Notes under the pieces: generated by a model
What the model was told of the DNA's origin: nothing
Databases searched by the model: none
The model's input: only the letters and a program-made list of their open reading frames with translations
Shown: one piece after another, positions 16,947-26,508 of the stretch
Numbering within the stretch: the stretch's first letter is position 1
Layout: every line of letters begins with the position of its first letter
Assembly: GCA_018266475.1 (NCBI GenBank)
Contig: JAFEAI010000270.1
Coordinates: 1-53,070 of the forward strand
DNA: 53,070 nucleotides
Reading direction: 5' to 3'
DNA from: Bacteroidota bacterium
GTDB taxonomy: Bacteria > Bacteroidota > Bacteroidia > Flavobacteriales_F > PHOS-HE28
Made by a program: the position numbers and the translations under genes

Positions 16947-19900
16947 CTAGCGCAGCACCTGCACGTGGCCGGTCCGGGTCTGCTCAAACCCGAGGTGCCC
17001 GCTGCTGTCCTCCTGCAGGCGGAAGGTCACCTGGTACACGTACACGTCGTTGGGCACCGGGTTGCCGTTGGCGATGCCGTTCCAGCCGGTGTTCACGTCC
17101 ATGGAATGGAAGAGCACGCCGCCCCAGCGGTCGAACACGTACATGTCGTATTCGGCGATGTTGTTGCCCACGGGCAGCCACACATCATTGCGGCCGTCGC
17201 CGTTGGGGGTGAAGGTGTTGGGGATGAAGATGGTGGGGCGGCAGAACTCCACCACCTGGGCGCTGTCCTTGCGGGTGCAGCCGAACACGTTGGTGATGGA
17301 TACACCGTGCCAGCCGTAGGTGCGTGCGTTGATCACCTGGGCCTGTTGCCCGCCGTCCCAGCGGTAGGTGCAGCCCGGGTTGCCGGCATCCACGGCGATG
17401 TAGTGCGGGTCTTCGTCCAGGCAGGTGTAGTACTGGTGCGAGGGCATGGGCTCCGGCACGGGGTTGAAGTGTACGGTGATGGTGCCGGAGGTGCTGCAGT
17501 AGCCGTTGTTCACGGAGACGGTGTAGGTGCCCGAGGTGGTTGGCGCGATGGTGCGCGCGGTGGACCCGTTGCTCCAGCTGTAGGTGGCGCCCGGGTTGCC
17601 GGCATCCAGGGTGAGCAGCTGCCCGGCGCAGAGCACGGTGTCCGGGCCGAGGTGTACGCTGGGCGGGGGCACAAAGGCGGCGGTTGCGCTGAAGTCCGCG
17701 TGGCAGCCGAAGGCGTTGGTGACCTGCACGCTGTACGGCCCGGGTGCGGTGATGCTGATGGATTGCGCGGAGCTTCCGGTGCTCCAGGCGAAGGTGGATC
17801 CCGCATTGGCGGCATCAAAGGTGATCGCCTGGCCCGTGCAGGCGGTCTGGTCGGCCAGGTTGTTTGCGGGCAGCGGGTGGAAGAGCACCGCTACGGTATC
17901 GGCGCCGGAGCAGTAGCCGTTGGTGGCGGCAAGGGTGTATGTGCCGCTGGCGGAAACCTGGATGGACGGCGTGGTTTGCCCGGTGCCCCACAGGTAGGAT
18001 ACGCCCGACGAGGCGGCGCCGCCCAGCACCAAGGGATCACCCGCGCAGAGCGCCAGGTCGGGGCCCAGGCTTACCGCCACGCGGGGCATCAGCACTACCG
18101 CGGCGCTGAAGGTGGCGCTGCAGTTCTGTGGCGTGGTCACCGCTACGGTATAGGTGCCGCTGGTGGCGGGTGTGATGGACGGCCCCGTGTCGCCCGTGCT
18201 CCATGCGTAGCTGCTGCCGGGGTTGCCCGCGTTCAGCGTTACGGGGTTGGTTTCGCAGGCGGTCACGTCCTGCAGCATGTTGGCGGGCAGCGGGTTCAGC
18301 GCGATGTGCGCGGCATCCGTGGCCTGGCATCCGTGGTTGTCCGTTACCGTTACGCTGTAGGTGCCCGTGGCGGCCACGGTGATCTGGTCGGTGGTGGCGC
18401 CGGTGCTCCATTGCTTGCTGCTGCCGGGGTTGCCGGCGTTCAGCGTGTATTGGGGCACGCCGCACAGGGCCTGGTCGGGCCCCAGGTCCACCACCGGCAG
18501 GGGGTTGAAGGTGGCGAAGAAGGATTTGATCACCTGGCAGGCCTGCACGTCGGTGATGGTCACGGTGTACTGCCCGGGCTGCCCCACGGAGATGGTTTGG
18601 GAGGATGCGTTGGTGTTCCAGCTGTACGTGGATCCCGGATAGCCGGCATCCAGCACCAATTGTTGGCCGGCGCAGGTGCTCAGGTTCACCGGGGTCACCA
18701 AGTTTTCAAAGGCCACGGTGATGTGCGTGGAATCGGTGGCGGTGCAGCCGTTGGCATCGGTTAGGGTAAGCACGTAGGTGGCGCTGTTGTTGGCCAGGAT
18801 GGACGGCTGCAGGATGTTGGCGGCGTTCAGGTTGGCCGCCGGTGTCCATGCCGCCTGGTAGGGCTGGGCCATGTTGTGGGAAGCGTGCAGCTGCAGGCCC
18901 AGGGCGGTGCATACGGTGGTGTCCGCCGTGGTATGCAGCACGTATGCCGGGGCCACGTTCACGGTAACGGCGGAGCTTTGCGTGCAACCCGTGGGGGTGT
19001 CCGTGGCCGTGCAGATATAGGTGGTGGTGGTGCTTGGCGTGGCGGCGGTATTGGCTGCTGCCGGGCTGGCCACGGATCCGTTTGGCGACCATGCCAAGGT
19101 GTAGGTGCCGGTGGAAGTGATGGCTGCGGAGAGGTTCACCGATTGGCCGTGGCACAGGTTGTTGCTGCTTGCGGTGGCGGCCACGGCGGCAAGTTTGCTC
19201 ACCGCCACGGTTACTTGGCGGCTGGCGGTGCATCCCCAGGTGTTGGAGGCGTTCACGGTGTAGGTGGTGGTGGCGGCGGGCGAGGCTACCGGGTTGGCCA
19301 CGGCGGCGGAGCTCAACCCGGTGGCTGGTGCCCAGGCCCAGGTGACGCCTGCGGCCAAGGAGGATTGCGCCAGCAGCTGGGTGCCGGCCGTGCCGCAGCG
19401 CGTGGTGTCATTGATCGGCAGGATGCTGAAGGCGGGCGCCACATGCACCAGCACCGAATCCGTGTAGAGGCAGCCGGACCCGTTGGCCACGGTGGCCTTG
19501 TACCAAGTGCTGGCGATGGGGCTGGCGGTGGGCGTGGCGCCCGTGGGGCTGCTCAGCCCGGCGGCGGGCGACCAGGCCAGCTGGCCGGATGCATCCTCGT
19601 AGCGGGTGATCAGCAGGTTGTCCATGGACCAGTTGTCGTGGCCGGCCCCTCCATGGGCGAGCTGCCTCCAGCGCAGGCGCATGGCGGTGGCTGCGGAACC
19701 CAGGGCGGGCACGGGCACGTCCAGCTGGGTGAAGGCGGGGAAGGCGGCCTCGTTGAAGGTGGCCAGCAATTGCCAGGTGGAGCCGTTGGTGCTGTATTCC
19801 AGCACCACGTCGTCGCCGGGGTCGGCATCCTCGCAGGGTGCGGCGCCTGTGGCGATCTTCAGTGCGAAGTGGGCCACGCCGCCATTGCTGAAGTTGATCG

Positions 19901-21929
19901 GCGGGGTGGTGGCGCTGCGCGTGCCGCCGCCGTTGAAGTAGAGGGCCGTGCCGGTTACCGATCCGCAGGCGGCGCTGGCCGTGCCGCCCTGTATGCTTTC
20001 CCACCATGCGGCAGGCGTGCCTTCAAAGGCATCGGCGAACAGTACGCGCTCCACCTCGGCATGCAGTTGGGCGCTGTTGCCGGCGCAGATGGAATCGTCG
20101 GAGACCGTGGTGCGCAGCGCGTAGATGGTGCTGGGCTGCACATGCACGAACACGCTGTCCAGGGCGCTGCCGCAGCCCACCGGGCTGGTCACCAGCAGCT
20201 TGTACCAGGTGTCCTGCGCGGGGTAAGCCACCGGGTTCGGTATCGTGGGGTCGGAAACTTGGGCCGAGGGGCTCCAGTTGAGGTCGAACCAATTGGCGTT
20301 GGCAATGGCGCCCGTGCCGAGCTGCACGGAGTTGAACTGGCACACGGTGGCGCTGGGCGCGTTGTTGGCGGTGAGGTTCAAGTTGGGCTGCACGGGCAGG
20401 CCCACTTGGAATTCGAAGTGCTGCGCGCATCCGCTGGGGAGCAGTACGCCGTCCACGCGGTAGGTGTCGTTGTGGTCCGGCGTGAAGGTGTAGCTGTTGC
20501 CGGTGGCCAGCACGGTGCCCGGGTCGCTGGCCATGGTCCACTGTGCGTTGGAGAGCACCACGGGCGAGGTGAGCGTCACGGGGTCGGTGGAGCAGATGAT
20601 GCCGCTTGGCGGCGGCGGCGGCGCCATGGTGTTGGAGAGGCTGTACAGGTAGCTTTCCCCGGAGGCCAGCCCGTAGGCATAGGCCAGGAAGCCGGCAGGG
20701 GAGGTGAGGCGGTGCTGGCCTGCGGCTACTTGCACTTTGGCGCAGGAGAGGCCCGGGCAGGCGGCGTAGGTGGTGAAGGAGGCCGCGGGGATCGGGTTCC
20801 CGTCGAGCTGGAGCTGGGCTATGCTGCCCGTGGCGGTCACCACGCTTACCCAGTGGGTCATGGTGTTCTGTGTGGAGAACAGCGTGGTGAAGGCGGCCGA
20901 GGTGCTCATGCGGTCGTCGGCCGTCAGCAGCAGCAGGGAGGGGTCGCCGCTGCCGGCGCAGGTGGCGCCCACCATGTATTGGGCCACGCTCACGGGCTTG
21001 TCGCTGGTGATGCACGCGGGTTGGTTGGTGCCCGGCACGGTGTACGATCCGCCGGCGTTCAGCGGCACGGGCGCGCCCCCGTTGATGGACACCAGGGTGC
21101 CGTTTTCATTGGCCAGCACCCGGAAGCCCCAGGTGGAGAGGTTGTCCAAGGGAACGGTATGGAAGGCATTGCCCCAGGTGTCCACGGGGATCATCTGCTC
21201 GTTCACATGGTCGCAGGCGGCACAGCTTACCACGGCGCACATGCTGCCGCCGAACACCGCGAAGGGGCGGCAGCTGCCGTTTTGGGCGGTGCCCTTTACG
21301 GTGGTGCCCGTCAGGTCCGTCAGGCCGCTGAGGGCCTGCACCTGGTAGGTTTGGCCGGCGTTCAGCTGCACCGTGAAGGGTACGCCGGGTGCATGGCCGG
21401 CGGTGGTGGTGGCAGTGGGTGTGATGCTCACCTCGGTGCCGTCCTGCGTGGCCACCACCATGAATTCGCTGCGGAAGATGTACTGCCCGTTCTGGTAGGC
21501 GGTGGAGGTGCCGGGCAGGGCGTCCACGCGGTAGCTGGTGCCCAAGCTCTTCAAGGGCAGCAGCTGCGCGGCGTCCGTGGTCTGGTTCTGGTAGTTCACC
21601 AGCGTTATGGTCACGGGTTCCACAGAGGTAAGGTAGAGGCCCTTGGGCTGTGCCGTTTCCGATCCGGTGGTCTCATAAATGGAGGGCACCGCCACGGAGG
21701 TCACCCCGTTGGCCGCTACGCTGAAGGAAGTGCTCCAGCCCGCCAGGGGCACGCTCAGGGTGCCGGTGGTGGCTTGGGCCGCGGCAATTTTCACCGAGAG
21801 CTGCTGGGTGCCGGAGGCGTTCTGCATGAACCCCATCCAAAATTCGCGGCCCCGCGTGTCCGGCGATTGCACCTGTGCCGCTGCCGTGATGGACAGCAGC
21901 AGCAATGCGGCACTGATAGTAGAGCGCAT
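16947..21929 (-). CDS. Giant secreted surface protein: IgGFc-binding-like domain, Ig-like repeats, T9SS/gliding C-terminal domain
   Basis: About 1660 residues. It has a signal peptide (MRSTISAALLLLSITAAAQ) and then roughly 430 residues resembling the IgGFc-binding N-terminal domain (GREFWMGFMQN ... QTTDAAQLLPLKSLG ... FAVFGGSMCAVV). A beta-jelly-roll insert near residues 640-770 (FADAFEGTPAAWW ... GDDVVLEYSTNGSTWQLL ... DNLLI) is like reelin-type repeats. Then come about ten Ig/PKD-like repeats with the recurring pattern LDAGNPGxxYxWxTG...I.V...GTYxVTVT. The C-terminal domain, beginning IPNTFTPNGDGRNDVW and containing IYVFDRWG-like sequence (MYVFDRWGGVLFH), is the CHU_C/gliding-motility type that directs export by the type IX system. 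A GTG 27 bp upstream of the chosen ATG is also possible. Probable role: adhesion. Confidence 0.9.
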   Translation of the reverse strand: MRSTISAALLLLSITAAAQVQSPDTRGREFWMGFMQNASGTQQLSVKIAAAQATTGTLSVPLAGWSTSFSVAANGVTSVAVPSIYETTGSETAQPKGLYLTSVEPVTITLVNYQNQTTDAAQLLPLKSLGTSYRVDALPGTSTAYQNGQYIFRSEFMVVATQDGTEVSITPTATTTAGHAPGVPFTVQLNAGQTYQVQALSGLTDLTGTTVKGTAQNGSCRPFAVFGGSMCAVVSCAACDHVNEQMIPVDTWGNAFHTVPLDNLSTWGFRVLANENGTLVSINGGAPVPLNAGGSYTVPGTNQPACITSDKPVSVAQYMVGATCAGSGDPSLLLLTADDRMSTSAAFTTLFSTQNTMTHWVSVVTATGSIAQLQLDGNPIPAASFTTYAACPGLSCAKVQVAAGQHRLTSPAGFLAYAYGLASGESYLYSLSNTMAPPPPPSGIICSTDPVTLTSPVVLSNAQWTMASDPGTVLATGNSYTFTPDHNDTYRVDGVLLPSGCAQHFEFQVGLPVQPNLNLTANNAPSATVCQFNSVQLGTGAIANANWFDLNWSPSAQVSDPTIPNPVAYPAQDTWYKLLVTSPVGCGSALDSVFVHVQPSTIYALRTTVSDDSICAGNSAQLHAEVERVLFADAFEGTPAAWWESIQGGTASAACGSVTGTALYFNGGGTRSATTPPINFSNGGVAHFALKIATGAAPCEDADPGDDVVLEYSTNGSTWQLLATFNEAAFPAFTQLDVPVPALGSAATAMRLRWRQLAHGGAGHDNWSMDNLLITRYEDASGQLAWSPAAGLSSPTGATPTASPIASTWYKATVANGSGCLYTDSVLVHVAPAFSILPINDTTRCGTAGTQLLAQSSLAAGVTWAWAPATGLSSAAVANPVASPAATTTYTVNASNTWGCTASRQVTVAVSKLAAVAATASSNNLCHGQSVNLSAAITSTGTYTLAWSPNGSVASPAAANTAATPSTTTTYICTATDTPTGCTQSSAVTVNVAPAYVLHTTADTTVCTALGLQLHASHNMAQPYQAAWTPAANLNAANILQPSILANNSATYVLTLTDANGCTATDSTHITVAFENLVTPVNLSTCAGQQLVLDAGYPGSTYSWNTNASSQTISVGQPGQYTVTITDVQACQVIKSFFATFNPLPVVDLGPDQALCGVPQYTLNAGNPGSSKQWSTGATTDQITVAATGTYSVTVTDNHGCQATDAAHIALNPLPANMLQDVTACETNPVTLNAGNPGSSYAWSTGDTGPSITPATSGTYTVAVTTPQNCSATFSAAVVLMPRVAVSLGPDLALCAGDPLVLGGAASSGVSYLWGTGQTTPSIQVSASGTYTLAATNGYCSGADTVAVLFHPLPANNLADQTACTGQAITFDAANAGSTFAWSTGSSAQSISITAPGPYSVQVTNAFGCHADFSATAAFVPPPSVHLGPDTVLCAGQLLTLDAGNPGATYSWSNGSTARTIAPTTSGTYTVSVNNGYCSTSGTITVHFNPVPEPMPSHQYYTCLDEDPHYIAVDAGNPGCTYRWDGGQQAQVINARTYGWHGVSITNVFGCTRKDSAQVVEFCRPTIFIPNTFTPNGDGRNDVWLPVGNNIAEYDMYVFDRWGGVLFHSMDVNTGWNGIANGNPVPNDVYVYQVTFRLQEDSSGHLGFEQTRTGHVQVLR

Positions 21930-22175
21930 CCAATGCAGGTTCAGCGGGTGGTTCACCGGGGGCTTGTTATGCGGCCTTCTTACGTTGCTTTCGGAAGAAG
22001 GTTTGTTTCGACGAATGTGCGAATCTATTCGACGAAAATGATGCAGCCAAATCGCGCATGGTTGCCTGTGGTAGGTGCAAAAGCCTTGCCATTCAAGACA
22101 ACCAACCTATTTTCAGGCGGTTTAGGCAGGAATGCCCGGGAATGATTTTTCGTCGAATTCTTCGACGAATGCGCG
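21930..22175. promoter_or_regulatory. Intergenic region with four TTCGWCGAA palindromes
   Basis: The 246-bp gap upstream of the giant surface-protein gene holds four copies of the 9-bp palindrome TTCGWCGAA at 22007-22015, 22028-22036, 22149-22157 and 22161-22169. The first pair starts 21 bp apart, two helical turns. The inner copies are flanked by matching bases so that ATTCGACGAAAA and TTTTCGTCGAAT form an inverted pair about 110 bp apart. This could be an operator array or the ends of a small mobile relic. No gene is visible between them. Confidence 0.6.
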
Positions 22176-23774
22176 CTAAGGGCGATCGCCCAACGCCCAG
22201 GACCGTTCCACGGACCAGCCGGCGCGCACCACCACGGGGCCGGGGTCCAGGAAGATCCGCTCGGGCTGCAGATGGCGCAGGTAGGAGCCGGTGGTCCAGC
22301 GTCCATCCCCGTTAAGGTCCTGGAACAGCCGAAGGGTGTAGCTCGCCGGCACCAGGTTGGCCCAGTGTACCGTAGCGGGCAGGGCGGGGATGCGGGCCTC
22401 GCGCATGGTGCGCCCCTGGGCGTTCACCAATTGCAGCACCAGCGGGCCGGGCAGCACCGTGCCGCTGTCCGCGGCCAGGTCCACCTTCAGCTTCCCAAGG
22501 GTGCGGGGTTCCACGGCGCCCAAGGTGAGCTTGGTGGTGTCGTTGGTGCCGCCCATCACGGCCATCATGGCCTTTGGGAAGAGCGTCAGCTCATACGCGC
22601 GGCCCGGCGGCGGCTTCACGCCAAGGCCCAGGGTGCGCCCGTGGATGCTGTCCGGCCGCACGGTAAGCGGCACGGCCACGGTGTCCATGCGCAGCCGCAC
22701 ATGGTCCAGGTTCAGGCGCTCCACCGGGCGGGTGCTTTCCAGCCGCCAGTCGCCCGTTACCGGGTCTTGCACGGCGCTCACCGTCAGGTTGAACGGCATG
22801 GCGGCCATGGCGCGGTAGGCAAGGGTGTCCAGCACGGTGGAGTCCTCGCGCACCAGGAACCGCTGGCCATTGAGCAGGGTGGTGTCCGAAGGCCAAAAGG
22901 TGGCGGTATCACGCCCGGCGCTCCATTCGGGCCACCAGTGGAGCCTGCCGCCTTCACGGTCAAGGGAAAGCAGCGTTACCTCCTTGGCCGGCTTGGCAAA
23001 GGTGAGCTGCCAGCCGCGCTCGGGCAGCACCTTGGCGGCCGTTACCAGCTGCTTTTCCGGCCGGGGCATGAACAGGAAGAGGGTGTGCGGGGCGGGGTTC
23101 CGCGGATCGATCACGCTGTCCAGGAAGGCGACCTCCTCGTTGGGCAGGTCATAGCGGTAGTTGCCGTTGCGGTCGCGCAGGGCATACAGCCGCATGGGCC
23201 CGCCGCGCAGGTGCGCCAGGCTGAAGCGGCCATCGGTGCCGCTGCGGGTGAAATACAGCGGGGGCATGGTGCGGATATCGCCGGTGTCCTTGGCATCCTG
23301 CAGGATCACCGCCACGTCGGCGGCCGGCAGCCCGGTGGCGGCCTGCACCACCCGGCCATGCACGGAGAGGCTGTCCAAATAGGCACCGGTGGAGACCACA
23401 AAGGCCAGGCCCGCCGCAGGGTTGCCTTCGCTAAGGTCGGTGACCGCCTCGCCGATGTTGAAGGTGTACGTGGTGTTGGCCGCCAAGGGCGCGTTCAGGC
23501 CGATCACTACATCGCTGGTGCCGCGCACCTGCACATCGGGCCGCTTGGCCAAGGGGGGCGATACCAGCAGGCGTTCGGCCACGCGGTCCAGCCGCACCCG
23601 CTCATCAAAGTGCAGCACGATGCGACTTCCGCTGAAGTGTGTGGCGCCGTTGGCCGGCTCGCTTCCCGTAAGCTGCGGGGCCACGGTGTCCTTGGGCCCG
23701 CCCTGGGGCTCCTTCACCTGCGCGCAGGCGGCCAACAGCAGCAAGGCGCCAAGTGCCGGGGCGAAGCGGTTCAT
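22176..23774 (-). CDS. Lipoprotein with N-terminal Ig-like (Big_5) domain
   Basis: A 532-residue protein with signal peptide and lipobox (LGALLLLAACAQ). It is followed by VKEPQGGPKDTVAPQL and an Ig-like Big_5 domain (EPANGATHFSGSRIVLHFDERV). The GGPKDTxxP start is characteristic of a conserved Bacteroidota lipoprotein family. A later SLSVHGRVVQAATGLPAADVAVIL segment looks like a carboxypeptidase-regulatory-like beta domain, and LFQDLNGDGRWTTGSY lies near the C-terminus. Its function is unknown; location at the outer membrane is expected. It is monocistronic or first in line with the surface-protein gene, separated by the palindrome-rich gap. Confidence 0.82.
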   Translation of the reverse strand: MNRFAPALGALLLLAACAQVKEPQGGPKDTVAPQLTGSEPANGATHFSGSRIVLHFDERVRLDRVAERLLVSPPLAKRPDVQVRGTSDVVIGLNAPLAANTTYTFNIGEAVTDLSEGNPAAGLAFVVSTGAYLDSLSVHGRVVQAATGLPAADVAVILQDAKDTGDIRTMPPLYFTRSGTDGRFSLAHLRGGPMRLYALRDRNGNYRYDLPNEEVAFLDSVIDPRNPAPHTLFLFMPRPEKQLVTAAKVLPERGWQLTFAKPAKEVTLLSLDREGGRLHWWPEWSAGRDTATFWPSDTTLLNGQRFLVREDSTVLDTLAYRAMAAMPFNLTVSAVQDPVTGDWRLESTRPVERLNLDHVRLRMDTVAVPLTVRPDSIHGRTLGLGVKPPPGRAYELTLFPKAMMAVMGGTNDTTKLTLGAVEPRTLGKLKVDLAADSGTVLPGPLVLQLVNAQGRTMREARIPALPATVHWANLVPASYTLRLFQDLNGDGRWTTGSYLRHLQPERIFLDPGPVVVRAGWSVERSWALGDRP

Positions 23775-24112
23775 GGGAAGGCGCGAAGATACCGGGGAGG
23801 GGGCTGCGCCGAACAGCTACGCGCCGGGCAATGGGGCCGATCGGCCTTGATGGAACCTATGCCTGGCTGGGGGCTTGGGCGGAAGTCCAACTGCGGATCC
23901 ACGCAGATGGACATGCCTCGGCGCATGCACGTGGCAAATGGCCAGGTACGTACCTTGAAATTGCGGAAGGGATCAAAGCCGGGGGCTGGCCCGTTCGTGC
24001 GCTTCCGTATTTTCCGAAGTTGAATGCAATTGACATGCTGCCATCAGGTGCATGCAGCCTTGCACGGGCACAGGCCCGGTTCCCCGCCCCGTGCCCACCT
24101 TTGCAGCACCCC
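23775..24112. other. Intergenic region without a recognisable gene
   Basis: This 338-bp divergent gap separates the Big_5 lipoprotein and the M23 peptidase. It contains a degenerate GCAGAT repeat (TGCGGATCCACGCAGATGGA at 23892-23911) and a CACCTTTG sequence about 10 bp before the peptidase ATG that may belong to its promoter. The plus-strand frame through it has no protein-like composition. Confidence 0.6.
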
Positions 24113-25018
24113 ATGCCCGGCGAGGAGCTCACCGACAACCAGCGGCGCAAGCAGCGCCGCAAGCAATTGCTGCGCAAGCTGCGCAGCAAGTACCGCGCGG
24201 TGCTGATCAATGAATCCACGTACGAGGAGCGCTTCAGCTTCCGCCTTTCGCGCATGAACGTGATCCTGCTGGCGGTGGTGCTCTTCATCATCAATGCCGT
24301 GTTCGTGGCCGCAGTGATCGTGTACACGCCCCTGAAGCAGTACATCCCCGGCTACAGCAACCAAAAGGTGAAGATGAACGCCTACCGCGCCGTGCTCACC
24401 GCCGATTCGCTGGACCAGGCCATGGCCGTGCGCGACCTGTACATCAACAACCTGCGCAACGTGCTCAGCGGGCACCTGCCCGCGGACAGCGTCACGCTTT
24501 CCGCCCCCATGGTGAAGGCGCCCGCCGCAGCCGACCTGATGCCCTCCAAGGCGGACAGCGCCATGCGCGTGAAGATCCGCGCTGCGGAAGCCTACAGTGT
24601 ACACAGTGCCGGCGCGCCCACCTCGCTGGACCGCCTGGGGCTGCCCGGCCTGCTGTTCTTCCCGCCCCTGCGCGGGGTGGTCACCAGCACCTTCAGCCCC
24701 GCCGAGCGGCACTATGGCGTGGACATTGTGGCCAAGGCCGATGAAGCCGTCTCCGCCTGCCTGGACGGCACGGTGATCATGGCCAGCTGGACCAGCGACG
24801 CGGGCTACGTGGTGGCCGTGCAGCACACGCTGGACCTGGTGAGCCTCTACAAGCACAATGCGGTGCTGCTGAAGAAGACCGGCGATGCCGTGAAGGCCGG
24901 CGAGGCCATCGCCATCGTGGGCAACAGCGGGGAGCTCACCACCGGGCCGCACCTGCACTTCGAACTCTGGAGCGGCGGCAAGCCGGTGGACCCCCAAACC
25001 TATATCGGCTTCAAGTAG
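24113..25018 (+). CDS. M23 family metallopeptidase (LytM-type murein endopeptidase)
   Basis: A 301-residue protein from ATG 24113. The N-terminal 50 residues are very basic (RRKQRRKQLLRKLRSKYR), then one membrane helix (about residues 46-68), a linker and a C-terminal M23 domain. Zinc ligands are visible in RHYGVDIVA (H and D) and GPHLHFELW (HxH). The topology is therefore cytoplasmic N-terminus and periplasmic peptidase, anchored in the inner membrane. It should cleave peptidoglycan crosslinks or activate amidases. The GH3 gene starts 2 bp after its stop, so the two are probably cotranscribed. Confidence 0.9.
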   Translation: MPGEELTDNQRRKQRRKQLLRKLRSKYRAVLINESTYEERFSFRLSRMNVILLAVVLFIINAVFVAAVIVYTPLKQYIPGYSNQKVKMNAYRAVLTADSLDQAMAVRDLYINNLRNVLSGHLPADSVTLSAPMVKAPAAADLMPSKADSAMRVKIRAAEAYSVHSAGAPTSLDRLGLPGLLFFPPLRGVVTSTFSPAERHYGVDIVAKADEAVSACLDGTVIMASWTSDAGYVVAVQHTLDLVSLYKHNAVLLKKTGDAVKAGEAIAIVGNSGELTTGPHLHFELWSGGKPVDPQTYIGFK

Positions 25019-25020
25019 CC

Positions 25021-26508
25021 ATGGCGCTGAAGGCCGGCATAGCCAAGGTGCTTGCGCGCAGGTCCGCCGCGCGGGTGATGCGGGCCGCCATGCAGCCCGC
25101 CGCCACGCAGGCCGAAGTGCTGCGGCAACTGGTGCAGGGGGGGCGCAATACCGCTTTCGGGAAAGAGCACCGCTTGGCCGGGGTTGCGGATCATGCCTCG
25201 CTGGTGCAGGCCGTGCCCCTGCGCGATTACGAGGGGTTCCGCCCATGGATAGACCGCATCGTCGCCGGCGGGCAGGACGTGCTGTGGCCCGGGCGCCCGC
25301 TGTACCTGTGCAAGACCAGCGGCACCACCAGCGGCGCCAAGTATATCCCCATCACACAGGCCAGCCTGCCCAACCACATCGGCAGCGCGCGCCGCGCATT
25401 GCTGGCCTACATCGCCCGCACCGGCAATGCGGCCTTCGTGGACGGCAAGATGATCTTCCTGCAAGGCAGCCCCGTGCTGGACCGCAAGGGCGCCATCCCC
25501 GCCGGAAGGTTGAGCGGCATAGTGGCCAACCATGTGCCGCGCTACCTGCTGCGCAACCGCATGCCCAGCTATGCCGTCAACTGCATCGCCGACTGGGAGG
25601 CCAAGGTGGAGGCCATCGTGGCGGAAACCATGCACGCCGACATGCGCCTCATCAGCGGCATTCCGGCCTGGGTGCAGATGTATTTCGAACGGCTGCTGGC
25701 GCGCACGGGCATGGGCACCGTGGGCGAGGTGTTCCCGCACTTTTCCCTGTTCGTATACGGCGGGGTGAACTTCGGCCCCTACCGCAGCCGCATGCAGGCC
25801 TTGATCGGCAGGCACGTGGACAGCCTGGAGCTGTTCCCGGCCAGCGAGGGCTTTCTGGCGTACCAGGACCAGGGACCGGGCGAGGGGCTGCTGCTGGTGC
25901 TGGGCGACGGCATCTACCATGAGTTCATCCCCGTGGCCGAGCTGGGCCGCCCCGATGCGCGTCGCCTCTCCATCGGCCAGGTGGAGCTGGGCGTACACTA
26001 TGCCCTGGTGCTGCACACCAACGCCGGGTTGTGGGGGTATGAGCTGGGCGACACCGTGAAGTTCGTGTCCCTGGTGCCGCCGCGCATCGTGGTCACGGGC
26101 CGCACCAAGCATTTCACCAGCGCCTTTGGCGAGCATGTGATCGCCGAGGAGGTGGAGGGCGCGCTGCAGGAGGCCATGCAGGCATTTCCCTGCGAGGTGG
26201 CCGAGTTCACCGTGGCCCCGCAGCTGGCCCCGGCCGAAGGGCTGCCCTGCCACGAGTGGTACATCGAATTTGCATCACCCCCGGCGGATACCGCGGCCTT
26301 TGCCCGCGCCATCGACCAGGCCCTGCAAAAGCGCAATGTGTACTACAAGGACCTCATCACCGGCAAGGTGCTGCGCCCCTTGGCCATAGTGCCCGTGCCG
26401 CGCGGCGGCTTCGCCGCATGGATGAAGGCCCGCGGCATGAACGATGCCCAAAGCAAGGTGCCGCGCTTGGCCAACGACCGCCGCTATGTGGAAGGGCTGG
26501 GCGCATGA
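25021..26508 (+). CDS. GH3 auxin-responsive-promoter family acyl-adenylating protein
   Basis: A 495-residue member of the GH3 branch of the ANL (firefly luciferase-like) superfamily. The ATP-binding motif is TSGTTSGAKYIP, and the later YELGDTVKFV and TGRTKHFTSAFGEHV are typical GH3 segments. Plant GH3 proteins conjugate acyl substrates to amino acids. Bacteroidota homologues are common and of unknown substrate. The start is 2 bp after the M23 stop codon, and the 3' end overlaps the convergent DUF5723 gene by 25 bp. The missing phosphopantetheine partner argues for an amide-synthesis role over thioester loading, but that is inference. Confidence 0.9.
   Translation: MALKAGIAKVLARRSAARVMRAAMQPAATQAEVLRQLVQGGRNTAFGKEHRLAGVADHASLVQAVPLRDYEGFRPWIDRIVAGGQDVLWPGRPLYLCKTSGTTSGAKYIPITQASLPNHIGSARRALLAYIARTGNAAFVDGKMIFLQGSPVLDRKGAIPAGRLSGIVANHVPRYLLRNRMPSYAVNCIADWEAKVEAIVAETMHADMRLISGIPAWVQMYFERLLARTGMGTVGEVFPHFSLFVYGGVNFGPYRSRMQALIGRHVDSLELFPASEGFLAYQDQGPGEGLLLVLGDGIYHEFIPVAELGRPDARRLSIGQVELGVHYALVLHTNAGLWGYELGDTVKFVSLVPPRIVVTGRTKHFTSAFGEHVIAEEVEGALQEAMQAFPCEVAEFTVAPQLAPAEGLPCHEWYIEFASPPADTAAFARAIDQALQKRNVYYKDLITGKVLRPLAIVPVPRGGFAAWMKARGMNDAQSKVPRLANDRRYVEGLGA

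Noticed and set aside
16839-18764. Plus-strand frame of 641 residues over the same gene
   Set aside because: A shadow frame of the T9SS protein, low complexity and no start context.
18876-22145. Long plus-strand frame (1089 residues) antisense to the surface protein
   Set aside because: It is a GC-rich shadow of the minus-strand repeats, with no domain and atypical Gly/His/Ala composition.
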